From: a virus
DNA: 25,845 nt
Reading direction: 5' to 3' (one strand)
Virus record (IMG/VR): IMGVR_UViG_3300032296_000038
Location: 1 to 25,845 of that record
Positions within the stretch are counted from its first letter, which is position 1; each line of letters begins with the position of its first letter. Below are positions 13,394 to 21,116 of this stretch, piece after piece. The translations under genes were made by a program, and so were the position numbers. The notes under the pieces are model-generated. The model was given only the letters and a program-made list of their open reading frames with translations. It did no database searches and was not told the origin of the DNA.

Positions 13394-15391
13394 TTATGTC
13401 CCCTGATGCACTGACACTTTGTATTCCATACCAAGCAGAGTCAACTTCAATGGAATCGTCTGCTCAATCGTAATCTGCCCGTCTTGCGTATAGCCAAGAA
13501 TACTATCAACCGTCTTAGTCCCAGTATATTCCGGAACCGGAAAATCCAAGATTGACTGGCCAAGAGCCACAAATGGAACCTCAACAGTATTGATGACCAT
13601 ATGCTGACTCTCGTAAACCAGAGCATTTACCTCAACTATACGCTTTTGGAACCCAAGCCTTGAGCCTGACGAGATCCGCAGCTCAATTGGCATGGTCTTA
13701 ACTTTGACCGTGTAGTTCAAGCCAACTTGGTAGCTCGTCGTACTACTACGGCCAAACGTCACCGTGCCGCCGGACGGAACCTGTTGGGCAGCTTGGATTG
13801 CTCCGTCTAGGTTGATGTTGACTGTTTTGGCTTCTAGATGTGCAACCGATGCGCTTGCCGCAACACCGCCGGTTACGCACGAATCCATCTGCAAGTCCTC
13901 GTCAAATATCTCAACAAAGTACACGGTCGTTCCATTTACTACCCGCTTGACCACAGAATAGATGACTGTAACGTCTACCGCCACATCTCTGTATTCCCCA
14001 TCGGTTGTGAACTCAGATGGGGCAATGACGTTCTGGGAACGCAAAAGCGAGAATACCGCCATCGTCCCGTCGGTACCGTTTACTATTAAAAGCAGGTCGT
14101 TCTCATCGGTTGCTACTGACCGACGCAACGCCATTCGTGTTGGCGTCCGCAAAAGATGGCCAGCCAGTAGCGAAATCTTGGACGACACATAGGTCGCCTG
14201 GGTATCCGTATAGGCAAACTCATTGAGCGATTTGCCCTGACGTTGTATGTACAACGTACCACTTTCCAATTGCTGAATACGCACGCCCGGTTTGGCGCCA
14301 TTGCGCGTCACAGCCTTCATAAAGAAGTTGGTAGGCGTTACCGGCTCTAGCCCTTCTTGCGGACAATAGAACTCACCGCCTGTCGTAAAGACTTGCAAAT
14401 CCCTGCCAGATACGACATCAGTGATTGCGTTAAACGTGTTCGTGTCCAATGTGGCTTCCACTGCGTCATCGTCTAGCCCTTCCGTAGCTTCAAAGTCAAA
14501 GAATAGTCCTACCTTAGAACCCCATACAGTTGACGGTCTAGTCTTGCTACCACCAAAGTACAGACGACCCTCATGGAACACAACCGATCGTGGGTACCCC
14601 TTGGTAGCCGACCAGACGTTTTCCCAGCCAGATTCAATCTCCCATTTGTTGTTGGCAATGGCAGAGGTATTAAAGAACGGGAACTCTACGATTGCATTGA
14701 CCACCGTTGAGCTGGTGAACTCTACAATCTTGGCTCGACCCTGCGGGGTTGCATTGACGTACTGGCCAACCGAGGATGCGCTAAACGGAGTGCCAGTTGA
14801 GGCAGTCAGCGTTACCTTGCCTGATACGGCAGATGGGGTCAGTGTTCCAGCAGGGTTTGTAAATGCCGGAGTAAACGCATACTTAGGCGTTGAGTCAAAA
14901 GTTATGTTGCTGATCGTCCAGTCAGCATCCGTTGCGCCACGCACAATTTTTATGGGGATGATATCTGGGTGGACAATAATCAACGTATCAGCCGACTGAG
15001 TCCAGTTGATCTCAGCTAGCCGTGCGCCGGTCAAGTCGTATGATGTCGTGTTCAGGTAGTCCAGCGTACCGCCATTGATGTCCATTACCTGAGCACCGTT
15101 CTTGAACACGTACATCCGATAATGCGTAAAGCAAAGCATATAGGAGTCTGTGACCGAGAACTCAAACGGCACCAAGCGCGTACCGTTGCCGGCAGACTCG
15201 GTGCTAGTGTTTGGCAAGCTCATAATGTACTTCGTGCCGGGACGACGACGAACACCACCCTGCGGCTGGACTATGACGTTGGTAGCCTCCTCCATGCCGT
15301 TCTGGTGCGCCTGCAAGTCAACACGGGCTCGCAGCAGCGGATCTAACTCGCCGCTTGAAAAGTTGGTCTGAACGCTTACAAACCGCGCCAT
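13394..15391 (-). CDS. Tail tubular protein B / nozzle (T7 gp12-like)
   Basis: 665 residues. The start ATG shares a base with the upstream TGA. The N-terminus is the family signature: VQTNFSSGELDPLLRARVDL, then EEATNVIVQPQGGVRRRPGT. Later motifs include PRSVVFHEGRLYFGG, KVGLFFDFE and a beta-rich C-terminus (KVKTMPIELRISSGS). These proteins form the hexameric nozzle below the gp11-like adaptor and are the site where fibres attach and DNA exits. Length is somewhat shorter than T7 gp12 (794 aa), as is usual for this wider family. Confidence 0.9.
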   Translation of the reverse strand: MARFVSVQTNFSSGELDPLLRARVDLQAHQNGMEEATNVIVQPQGGVRRRPGTKYIMSLPNTSTESAGNGTRLVPFEFSVTDSYMLCFTHYRMYVFKNGAQVMDINGGTLDYLNTTSYDLTGARLAEINWTQSADTLIIVHPDIIPIKIVRGATDADWTISNITFDSTPKYAFTPAFTNPAGTLTPSAVSGKVTLTASTGTPFSASSVGQYVNATPQGRAKIVEFTSSTVVNAIVEFPFFNTSAIANNKWEIESGWENVWSATKGYPRSVVFHEGRLYFGGSKTRPSTVWGSKVGLFFDFEATEGLDDDAVEATLDTNTFNAITDVVSGRDLQVFTTGGEFYCPQEGLEPVTPTNFFMKAVTRNGAKPGVRIQQLESGTLYIQRQGKSLNEFAYTDTQATYVSSKISLLAGHLLRTPTRMALRRSVATDENDLLLIVNGTDGTMAVFSLLRSQNVIAPSEFTTDGEYRDVAVDVTVIYSVVKRVVNGTTVYFVEIFDEDLQMDSCVTGGVAASASVAHLEAKTVNINLDGAIQAAQQVPSGGTVTFGRSSTTSYQVGLNYTVKVKTMPIELRISSGSRLGFQKRIVEVNALVYESQHMVINTVEVPFVALGQSILDFPVPEYTGTKTVDSILGYTQDGQITIEQTIPLKLTLLGMEYKVSVHQGT

Positions 15392-16005
15392 CAGAACCTC
15401 ACGTCAACCAGAGGGAAATCTTGAATGACTGGCACAGGCTGACCCTGCCCGTCCATTGTTGTTGCAATGCGCATATAGCCGCCACGGCCATTGTCAGCAG
15501 GCGAGCCAGTCGCTACACCCTGCCAATACTGCGCCTTCTCTACTTGATCTGTAACCGGCATGGCTAGGTGCCAAGCCATCATGTACTTCATAAGCTGAAC
15601 GAAATACACCGGCATCTCGTACTCTTGCACGTCGTACGGGTAGTCGATGTAGATGGTTTCTTCGTCGGTCAAGAGCTTGTCTTGGAAAATCCGATATGCC
15701 CGGATGCTTCCTGCGCCAGGCTGGTTGGTGGTCACAACCATCCGTGGCGGCCCAATGCGGTCACCAGGAAGCTGGAACTCATACTTGTACTCAGTCGTTG
15801 GGGTAGTAACTAGCTTGGATATTTGTGTTTTCTTGTACACAAACGACCAAGGGTACATCAAAAGGGTTTGCTTCTTGACATCCTGGTATAGCGTATCGGC
15901 AACATTTGCCGCGTCCGTACCCTCCGTAAATGAGGATATCGCTTTGGCTCCCAGCATTTGCAGGGCGGCAGAGCAGATTTTAATCGCGTTATCACCGGCG
16001 GCCAT
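15391..16005 (-). CDS. Tail tubular protein A / adaptor (T7 gp11-like)
   Basis: 204 residues beginning MAAGDNAIKICSAALQMLGA, overlapping the methyltransferase gene by 14 nt. Diagnostic features are FTEGTDAANVADTLYQDVKK, LLMYPWSFVYKKTQISKL and QLPGDRIGPPRMV, matching gp11-like adaptors (196 aa in T7). Twelve copies join the portal ring to the nozzle. It is translationally coupled to the downstream nozzle gene, as in T7. Confidence 0.9.
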   Translation of the reverse strand: MAAGDNAIKICSAALQMLGAKAISSFTEGTDAANVADTLYQDVKKQTLLMYPWSFVYKKTQISKLVTTPTTEYKYEFQLPGDRIGPPRMVVTTNQPGAGSIRAYRIFQDKLLTDEETIYIDYPYDVQEYEMPVYFVQLMKYMMAWHLAMPVTDQVEKAQYWQGVATGSPADNGRGGYMRIATTMDGQGQPVPVIQDFPLVDVRF

Positions 16006-16510
16006 CGTTAATCCCCAATACGGTTATTGCTGAGATATCGCTATTTGTAATGGTTAGTTGCCAAAAAGGGAAGTGTTGTGTTAGCACTTCTTGCCACCAA
16101 TCCAAAGGTTTTACTATTAAATGTGCATTTCTCCCGTCGGCTAGTACCTTTGCCGCCGGTCTTGTGGAGATTACCAGATAGACCGCCTTGTCTGCGTACT
16201 CCCTAATATCTATCAAGACATTGGTTAGTAGGTCTGGCTCAACGTGCTCAAGCACATCACAGCAGGCCACCATGTCAAAAGTACCCTCTGGCCTCATTGA
16301 AAATTCAGGCACACAGGGATCATACGAATATGCCGGTAGATATTCCCGCATAGTACCTTTCCCGCAGCCATAGTCCAGCAAGGTCTTAGACTCAGTCTCG
16401 GCCATAAAGTCGGCAATCTTGTCGTATAACGCCTCCCTTCGGCGGGAGCCGTACTTGGGATTTTTGTGAAGATGCTCATTCAAATCCCTATATTCTTGTG
16501 AAATTAGCAT
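15992..16510 (-). CDS. SAM-dependent class I methyltransferase
   Basis: 172 residues, overlapping the upstream gene by 7 nt. Motif I is LLDYGCGKG at residues 44 to 52 (SAM binding). Residues 78 to 91 (FDMVACCDVLEHVE) carry the acidic post-motif and the DVLEHV signature of the Methyltransf_11/23-like group. No target-recognition domain or DPPY/NPPY adenine-N6 motif is present, so a DNA base methyltransferase is unlikely. A small molecule, sugar or protein substrate is more likely. Together with the preceding DUF115-like gene it forms a two-gene insertion between head and tail genes, which hints at a shared glycan- or surface-modifying role. Confidence 0.82.
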   Translation of the reverse strand: MLISQEYRDLNEHLHKNPKYGSRRREALYDKIADFMAETESKTLLDYGCGKGTMREYLPAYSYDPCVPEFSMRPEGTFDMVACCDVLEHVEPDLLTNVLIDIREYADKAVYLVISTRPAAKVLADGRNAHLIVKPLDWWQEVLTQHFPFWQLTITNSDISAITVLGINDGRR

Positions 16511-17109
16511 GGTTTTCCTAGCATTTGCATAGTCTTGCCACTCATGGAATATACCCCATGCGTCTTGCCATCATCTATGTGCGACTGCAACAATTTGAGC
16601 CAGTGCTCAATTTGGGCATTAGTTGCGTATCCTTGGCCTTGGCTATACTTGTTTGGGTATGATTGTATGTATTTGTGATTCCCAGGTTCTAGTCCGATGC
16701 CTGCCATTATTACCTCGTCAAATCCCATGCCATGCCTAGCCCACATTGCGCCTGCTACGCCGCTTGAGCCCTTAGCCCAAGCCAAGTCTGGCCAGAAGTA
16801 ATCAATCGCTTCAAAGGCTTCCTTGCCCTCTTGAGTATGCCATGTGAACTTGCGGTTCATTTGGGATGCTCGCGGCCTTGCATGAACCCGTATTGGCCTG
16901 CTAGAGGCATCCTTAATCTGCTTGGTCATCTCGCAGTGCTGAGTCCATATGTGCTCAATCTCATGGACAACCGATGCGGCAAACTTTACCCCTAGGGTTG
17001 CGGCGTCTGGCCTAAGCCTACGCGCTTCTTCTAGGTCTACAAAAAGAGAAGGGGCTGCGCCACACAAGATGGCACAACCCCTATGCTTGGTAGGGTAAAC
17101 CCTATCCAA
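16504..17109 (-). CDS. Rossmann-type DUF115/glycosyltransferase-like protein
   Basis: 201 residues with a TTG start placed immediately after the TAA of the decoration gene; no ATG or GTG lies nearby. The N-terminal part has a nucleotide-binding-like turn (AILCGAAPSLF) followed by DLEEARRLRPDAATLGVKFA. The C-terminal half has KGSSGVAGAMWARHGMGFDE followed by VIMAGIGLEP, the second Rossmann segment. This order (G-x-APS, then GSSG..A...G..EV...G) is that of the DUF115/MptE-like group and of sialyltransferase-like phage proteins. The precise reaction is not clear. The first 23 codons contain a strong terminator hairpin, so part of the transcription should stop before this gene. Confidence 0.6.
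   Translation of the reverse strand: MDRVYPTKHRGCAILCGAAPSLFVDLEEARRLRPDAATLGVKFAASVVHEIEHIWTQHCEMTKQIKDASSRPIRVHARPRASQMNRKFTWHTQEGKEAFEAIDYFWPDLAWAKGSSGVAGAMWARHGMGFDEVIMAGIGLEPGNHKYIQSYPNKYSQGQGYATNAQIEHWLKLLQSHIDDGKTHGVYSMSGKTMQMLGKPC
17041..17081 (-). terminator. Intrinsic terminator after the capsid cassette, inside the next ORF
   Basis: Read on the minus strand, GGGGTTGTGCC (17081 to 17071) pairs over all 11 positions, two of them G-U, with GGCGCAGCCCC (17061 to 17051). The loop is 9 nt and the stem is followed directly by TTCTCTTTTT. It lies about 30 nt after the decoration-gene stop. This is the same relative position as the T7 terminator Tphi after gene 10, but here it overlaps codons 10 to 23 of the downstream ORF. 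Confidence 0.75.
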
Positions 17110-17382
17110 TTAGTCGCTGTCGGTTGCGCTTACAGTTGTACCGTCAACGATGTCAACTACGCCGCTTGAGTTGGAGTTGACATAGGTCAACACCAAAGAC
17201 GGGGTCGTTGTGTCGTAAACAAAAAGGATGTCGCCAACAGACAGAACGCTGGACAGGTCGTTGAAATACCCGGAGGTATTCACGGTTGCCTGTGTGTCAG
17301 ACGTTTTGTAGAGGTACATCGAAGGTGCGTTTCCAGCCTTGGAAGCGCATACAGTTACAAAGCCAGTTGCAGAATAAGCCAT
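17110..17382 (-). CDS. Putative capsid decoration/head protein (90 aa)
   Basis: Starts MAYSATGFVTVCASKAGNAP, with AAGGAGA seven bases upstream. The middle has TVNTSGYFNDLSSVLSVGDI and LFVYDTTTPSLVLTYVNSNS, ending VVDIVDGTTVSATDSD. Small beta-rich proteins with GYFN..S..L.VGD lie directly after the major capsid gene in many podoviruses and siphoviruses and are thought to be head-associated. It shares the capsid transcript between the two terminators, which suggests high copy number. Family membership is by pattern; decoration of the capsid surface is inferred. Confidence 0.65.
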   Translation of the reverse strand: MAYSATGFVTVCASKAGNAPSMYLYKTSDTQATVNTSGYFNDLSSVLSVGDILFVYDTTTPSLVLTYVNSNSSGVVDIVDGTTVSATDSD

Positions 17383-17394
17383 TTGTCTATCTCC

Positions 17395-18237
17395 TTATAC
17401 CGAGTCAGTGGTTTGGATTTCGACAATACCCTCTGCGTCGATTGCAATTGCACCAGCCGAGAACACAGCATTTACTAACCAGCTTGTTTTCTCAGGGATG
17501 TAATTGATCTCTGTGCGGGGAGCGATGCCCTCTGCATAGCCGACTGCGTCGCGGTGGAAAGCCCACAGCTTGCGCTCGGAAGATGCAACAGGCAGGCCGC
17601 CTTCGTCACGGTCACCGATTGTGTGGAAGGTAAAGCCGAGGAACGTGTTCAACTCGCCCGACACTAAAGCGCGGACAGTGTTGAAATCAGCCGAAGTAAC
17701 AGCCGTCTCAGCCAAGAGGCTTGACAAGCTGTTTGCGTGGATAATCATGTGACGGTTATCCATCGGGACGTTGTTCTTGTCCAGAGCTTTCTTAGCTGCG
17801 CGGAGCTTAGCTACGTTTAAGCCAGTGTCCGTACCACCCTCGTCCTCAGTAACGATCAATGACGTGCTGGAAGCAGCCAAAGCGTTGAGGATGAGCTGGT
17901 CTTGACGACGGCCAATGGCGTTAGCAACAACCTTAACAAGCTCATTACGCTCGTCAAAATTGACTTTAGCCTGCGAGAAAATGTCCGAATACTCGGCAGC
18001 GTTCCAGTCCTGCATGGTAGCAGTAACGGTCGAGAAGCCGACGTTCATGGGGGTTACATCGGATTGGGGAACGCGAGCAGTCGCAATACCTTTACCGACC
18101 TTTGGGAACTTAACAGTTGAGCCTTCAACACCCCGACGCTGACGAACAGCAGGAACCAGTTTAGCAACACCCTGGTAAGCCTGTTTAACTTCAGCATCAA
18201 AGAGCGTTACAAAGGCATTTGACAATGAAACAGCCAT
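17395..18237 (-). CDS. Major capsid protein
   Basis: 280 residues beginning MAVSLSNAFVTLFDAEVKQA. Recognisable capsid features are GSTVKFPKVGKG (the N-arm/E-loop region), ATARVPQSDVTPMNVGFSTV, and FSQAKVNFDERNELVKVVAN followed by AIGRRQDQLILNAL (spine helix). The A-domain sequence is DNRHMIIHANSLSSLL, and the C-terminus is VNAVFSAGAIAIDAEGIVEI. This is the HK97-fold type capsid of many small podoviruses; it lies after the scaffold and before a decoration gene. The strong ribosome binding site and the flanking terminators indicate very high expression. It is shorter than the T7 capsid protein (344 aa). Confidence 0.88.
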   Translation of the reverse strand: MAVSLSNAFVTLFDAEVKQAYQGVAKLVPAVRQRRGVEGSTVKFPKVGKGIATARVPQSDVTPMNVGFSTVTATMQDWNAAEYSDIFSQAKVNFDERNELVKVVANAIGRRQDQLILNALAASSTSLIVTEDEGGTDTGLNVAKLRAAKKALDKNNVPMDNRHMIIHANSLSSLLAETAVTSADFNTVRALVSGELNTFLGFTFHTIGDRDEGGLPVASSERKLWAFHRDAVGYAEGIAPRTEINYIPEKTSWLVNAVFSAGAIAIDAEGIVEIQTTDSV

Positions 18238-18242
18238 TTGAA

Positions 18243-18249
18243 TCTCCTT
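18243..18249 (-). promoter_or_regulatory. Strong ribosome binding site of the capsid gene
   Basis: AAGGAGA lies five bases before the capsid ATG, in an A/T-rich context preceded by a T-tract. It is among the best Shine-Dalgarno sequences in the window and supports the start at 18237. Confidence 0.8.
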
Positions 18250-18282
18250 GAAAGTTAAAAAAAGTTTCGCCGCTTCGGTTAG

Positions 18283-18296
18283 CCAGAAGATTCTGG
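18283..18296. repeat. Short inverted repeat in the capsid leader
   Basis: CCAGAA and TTCTGG flank a two-base centre, giving a 14-bp dyad. In RNA it would form only a short hairpin. It could be an operator or a mild RNA structure in the capsid leader, or chance. No function is assigned. Confidence 0.4.
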
Positions 18297-18370
18297 GCCT
18301 ACTGCTTGCGCCTTACGGACGCCAATCGCCTGTTCCCAGGTGGTCAAGGGCCGGTGTTCTGGTATGCCTT

Positions 18371-18401
18371 AATGCGATTTGTAATGGTTATGATTCGCAT
18401 T
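18371..18401. repeat. 7-bp inverted repeat around the candidate promoter
   Basis: AATGCGA (18371 to 18377) and TCGCATT (18395 to 18401) are exact inverted copies, 17 bases apart. The dyad covers the spacer of the candidate promoter that follows the terminator. It could be a regulator-binding site; the spacing of arms is about two helical turns. Confidence 0.45.
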
Positions 18402-18406
18402 TGCAA
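18378..18406 (-). promoter_or_regulatory. Candidate sigma70-type promoter for the capsid cassette
   Basis: On the minus strand TTGCAA, a 17-base spacer and TACAAA occur just downstream of the terminator and about 140 bases before the capsid start. Each hexamer matches the bacterial consensus at four of six positions. The position makes sense, because capsid transcription has to restart after the terminator, but the match is modest. A phage-polymerase promoter of unknown sequence is an alternative. Confidence 0.35.
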
Positions 18407-18415
18407 GGGGGGTTC

Positions 18416-18451
18416 AAAAAAAATCCCCCTAGCCGGAGTCAGGCTAGAGGG
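18416..18451 (-). terminator. Strong intrinsic terminator between scaffold and capsid genes
   Basis: On the minus strand CCCTCTAGCC (18451 to 18442) pairs over all ten positions, one of them G-U, with GGCTAGGGGG (18434 to 18425). The loop is 7 nt and the stem is followed by A and eight T residues. It begins about 50 nt after the scaffold stop. Stem strength and the T-run make this one of the clearest non-coding elements in the window. Confidence 0.88.
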
Positions 18452-18499
18452 ACTAAAGCCACGAAGGAGAGTGGCGAGGAGGAAAATGTTGCCTGTATT

Positions 18500-19288
18500 T
18501 TAACTGAAGTGTTGAGAAAACATCTTCTCAACCTTAGCCCGATATGCGGGATCGCTCTGGTACTTGGGATCTCCAACCATAGCGTATAGCTCGTCTTTGC
18601 TGGCCACCCCTTCTATTGGGGCTGAGTTCACGGGAATCTTGATATTCTCGTAAGACTCACGCAGCTTGAGCATCATCTTCAAGCCCTTGGCTGTACCAGC
18701 CGCATACTTGAACTCATCAAAGTCGTCCTTTGAGAAGATGCCCTTACGGACTAGGCCAGATGCCCAGTCAACCGCGCCCTTAATCATGGCGTCAGCATTG
18801 GGGCCAAGAGCCTTGCGCTCCTGGTCAACGGTCATGCGTACCTGCTCTTGCTGGTCGCCTGCCATAGCCATGTAATCGCCCACTAACTTATCTAGTGCCG
18901 ATTGGCTAACCCCATACTCCTGAGCCCAACCTAATACCGTGGTGCGCAATGGGTCGTCCTCTGGAGTGTCTCCAAAAACGCTGGTGTCGTACTTACCGTC
19001 TGTCGGAGCCTTGTGCTTGCCCTGGCTGATCTGCTTACGCAAATCCTGCCAAGACTTAGCAATAGCCTCTAAGTCTGGTGCCGCCTCATCTTTTTTCCAG
19101 AAGTTCTCTGGCCACCAGTCGGGACGCTCTAACGGCTCGTCGTCATCCTCCTTTGGGCTCAAATGGTCAATCTGGGTCTTAGTCGTGTCTACCTGCTGGC
19201 CCTGCTCATCGGTGGGTGATACACCGTCGAGTAGGCCAGTTTCTTGGCTTTCGCCTTGAGCACTGGGCTCGCTTGCTTGGGTTTCCAT
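18500..19288 (-). CDS. Capsid scaffolding protein (T7 gp9-like)
   Basis: 262 residues with an acidic, Gln/Ser/Asp-rich N-terminal half (METQASEPSAQGESQETG, LSPKEDDDEPLERPDWW) and helical C-terminal part ending PAYRAKVEKMFSQHF. Residues around 60 to 140 (PENFWKKDEAAPDLEAIAKS, GDTPEDDPLRTTVLGWAQEY) match capsid-assembly scaffolds of podoviruses. A basic, helical C-terminal end is usual for binding the capsid inner surface. It lies between the Bbp19-like gene and the capsid gene, with AAGGAA before the ATG. It is lost during maturation in the model phages. Confidence 0.82.
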   Translation of the reverse strand: METQASEPSAQGESQETGLLDGVSPTDEQGQQVDTTKTQIDHLSPKEDDDEPLERPDWWPENFWKKDEAAPDLEAIAKSWQDLRKQISQGKHKAPTDGKYDTSVFGDTPEDDPLRTTVLGWAQEYGVSQSALDKLVGDYMAMAGDQQEQVRMTVDQERKALGPNADAMIKGAVDWASGLVRKGIFSKDDFDEFKYAAGTAKGLKMMLKLRESYENIKIPVNSAPIEGVASKDELYAMVGDPKYQSDPAYRAKVEKMFSQHFS

Positions 19289-19552
19289 TTACAGGTTCCT
19301 TGCTTTGGTTATCCGTGCAATAAACTCCCGAATCACGCTATTCTGTCCCTCTCGGTAGAAAGCGTAACTTGGGTCAGAACCCGGCACGGCAACGGGCTGA
19401 TCTAGGTATGCTTGGTCTAGCCATTGCATAAGCTTCTGGCCATCCTCGGAGCCAAAGACCCGAAGGCAGAGCTTGTTTAAGTCATCTGCCTTCGTTGTTG
19501 CTTCTCTGATATCTGTCTGGACGGCTTCTAAATCTTCCCAGCCGCCGGCCAT
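19289..19552 (-). CDS. Bbp19-like small protein (87 aa)
   Basis: The ATG shares a base with the portal TGA. Core features are LCLRVFGSEDGQKLMQWLDQ, a short Pro/Gly turn, then YAFYREGQNSVIREFIARI. That 'F...DGQ.....L ... REGQ.SVI..I' pattern resembles the Bbp19-type small protein of Bordetella phage BPP-1 and relatives, found beside portal genes. It is mostly helical. Function is unknown; a head-assembly or virion role follows from position. Confidence 0.65.
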   Translation of the reverse strand: MAGGWEDLEAVQTDIREATTKADDLNKLCLRVFGSEDGQKLMQWLDQAYLDQPVAVPGSDPSYAFYREGQNSVIREFIARITKARNL

Positions 19553-21114
19553 CAGACCATCTTCCCGACTACTTGAGCTGCCAACTCAGGGTTGGCTTCG
19601 GCAGCTTGAGCCGCCATCTGAGCACCTTCTTGCTTCATAAACTCTCTTTCCTCTGGTGTTGTACGCAACCTCTGCGGGATGCCTAACTTCTCTGCGATGT
19701 AATCCAACATCTCGCCAGTCTTAACCGACATCTGGCCTTCTGGGCCAGCCTGAGCTGCGATCTGAGCGTATTGCAGAATGTTGTTTACTTCTTCCATGCT
19801 CTGAGCCATAGCCAACGGAGCTACGGCAGAGACACGCACTTCCAGGCCATTGACCCGTAACGGCAGGTCAATAAGGCCGCGGTCGTCCATGACTTGCAGG
19901 ATCTTGCTCACCAACGGAATCATTGTCTCATTTATGAGACGCCCAAAGGCTGAGCCCAGGTTCTGAGCCAGCTCCTTCATCCGTTCTACGACTTCTGTCG
20001 CAGAGCGTGCAGACATATTGTCTGGAGGGAGGCTTTCGTCGAGGAGAATCCGTTTGATGTTCTGCCGTAGATCGTTGATGACGATTTGCGATACGTTGAA
20101 ATCACCTGAACGTGGCAACGCCCGTAACGATTCACCTTGAGGGCCTCCATTGCGAGCGACCGGAATAATCGCCCCTGGGACAATCTTGATCGTGTTGGGG
20201 TTAAGTACGCCGTCGTCTGCTGCCGTATAGACACCAGCAATAGCAAGGCTGGCGTTTTTAAGTAGTAACTCAAGTGTTTTATTAAGGGTCTTGATATCCG
20301 GAAGCGCAGTGATAAGCGGCCCTCGACCATAGATTTCTCCTGCTACCTTCATGTACCGGCTGACAACCCAAGGGCTGATCTTCATTTTGCGGTACACAAT
20401 TTCAGATTTAGACTCTTTGTGGATAACGTAATACGAGTAGTCACCACGCTTGGGGTCAATGATCGTTGCCTCAATGAGCTCAACGTCCTCGGTTGGCTTA
20501 TCCTTGACCAGACGGGCAAGAGTCCCTTCAATCGTTGCGTCCGTCCACTGGCGCTGAATCGCCTCAGCCTTTATCCTCATCCGGCGATAGACGTTGTCTA
20601 CCTGGCCATTAGCGCCTTCTTCAAACGCAACAAGGTACTGCGGGACGGGGATGAAGTTGATTGGGTTTGTGTCGTCTCCAGGCTGAACCATCATTACGGC
20701 TGTGCCGACAGACAGGTCAAGCAAGAACTCGCCCATAGCAATGTCAAAGTTTGACTGCTTCATGGTCGCAAAAAGCTTCTCGTTATAGACATCTAACGCA
20801 GCTTGAGCTTCAGGCTTGCGGTCGTCAGGAATGTCCGGCCCCGGCTCTAAGCGGCACCACTTACGTTGTGGAGGGAAGATTCCAGACTGGAGGCGGTTAG
20901 CAAAACGCTGAACTGAGTTGATGGCCGTCGAGTCAAAGACCCGGTTCATCTTCTTGGCGCCACCTACCTTGCCCTCCCAGTAACCGTCGTACAGGTTGCG
21001 CTGCGGCAAAGCAAACTCGTAGGCGTCCTCATACAAATCCCTGAAGTCGTCCTTCTTGCGAAGCGCCATGTCGTGACGCTTCAGTACATCTTCAACCTTT
21101 AGTCTTTCGGCCAT
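19552..21114 (-). CDS. Portal / head-to-tail connector (T7 gp8-like)
   Basis: 520 residues starting MAERLKVEDVLKRHDMALRK, close to T7 gp8 (536 aa). Diagnostic stretches are LPQRNLYDGYWEGKVGGAKK and VFDSTAINSVQRFANRLQSG, the latter followed by FPPQRKW. Others are EIYGRGPLITALPDIKTLNK and LDESLPPDNMSARSATEVVE. The C-terminal Gln/Ala-rich region is the usual barrel end. Twelve copies form the ring at one capsid vertex, through which terminase packages DNA and to which the gp11-like adaptor binds. Confidence 0.93.
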   Translation of the reverse strand: MAERLKVEDVLKRHDMALRKKDDFRDLYEDAYEFALPQRNLYDGYWEGKVGGAKKMNRVFDSTAINSVQRFANRLQSGIFPPQRKWCRLEPGPDIPDDRKPEAQAALDVYNEKLFATMKQSNFDIAMGEFLLDLSVGTAVMMVQPGDDTNPINFIPVPQYLVAFEEGANGQVDNVYRRMRIKAEAIQRQWTDATIEGTLARLVKDKPTEDVELIEATIIDPKRGDYSYYVIHKESKSEIVYRKMKISPWVVSRYMKVAGEIYGRGPLITALPDIKTLNKTLELLLKNASLAIAGVYTAADDGVLNPNTIKIVPGAIIPVARNGGPQGESLRALPRSGDFNVSQIVINDLRQNIKRILLDESLPPDNMSARSATEVVERMKELAQNLGSAFGRLINETMIPLVSKILQVMDDRGLIDLPLRVNGLEVRVSAVAPLAMAQSMEEVNNILQYAQIAAQAGPEGQMSVKTGEMLDYIAEKLGIPQRLRTTPEEREFMKQEGAQMAAQAAEANPELAAQVVGKMV

Positions 21115-21116
21115 TG

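Larger units (their letters stand above)
18238..18499 (-). other. Non-coding interval between scaffold and capsid genes
   Basis: This is the longest non-coding stretch in the window, about 260 bases in an otherwise gapless operon. No plausible gene is seen on either strand. In transcription order it contains the scaffold-side terminator, a candidate promoter overlapping a 7-bp dyad, roughly 80 bases with no recognised element, a short 6-bp dyad, a T-tract and the capsid ribosome binding site. Confidence 0.8.

Noticed and set aside
13393-13434. Longer start for the gp14-like gene
   Set aside because: It overlaps the nozzle gene end and adds a Cys-rich peptide; ATG 13392 has a good ribosome binding site.
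18257-18263. T-tract before the capsid ribosome binding site as a third terminator
   Set aside because: The hairpin before it is too weak and not adjacent to the T-run, and stopping there would prevent capsid expression.
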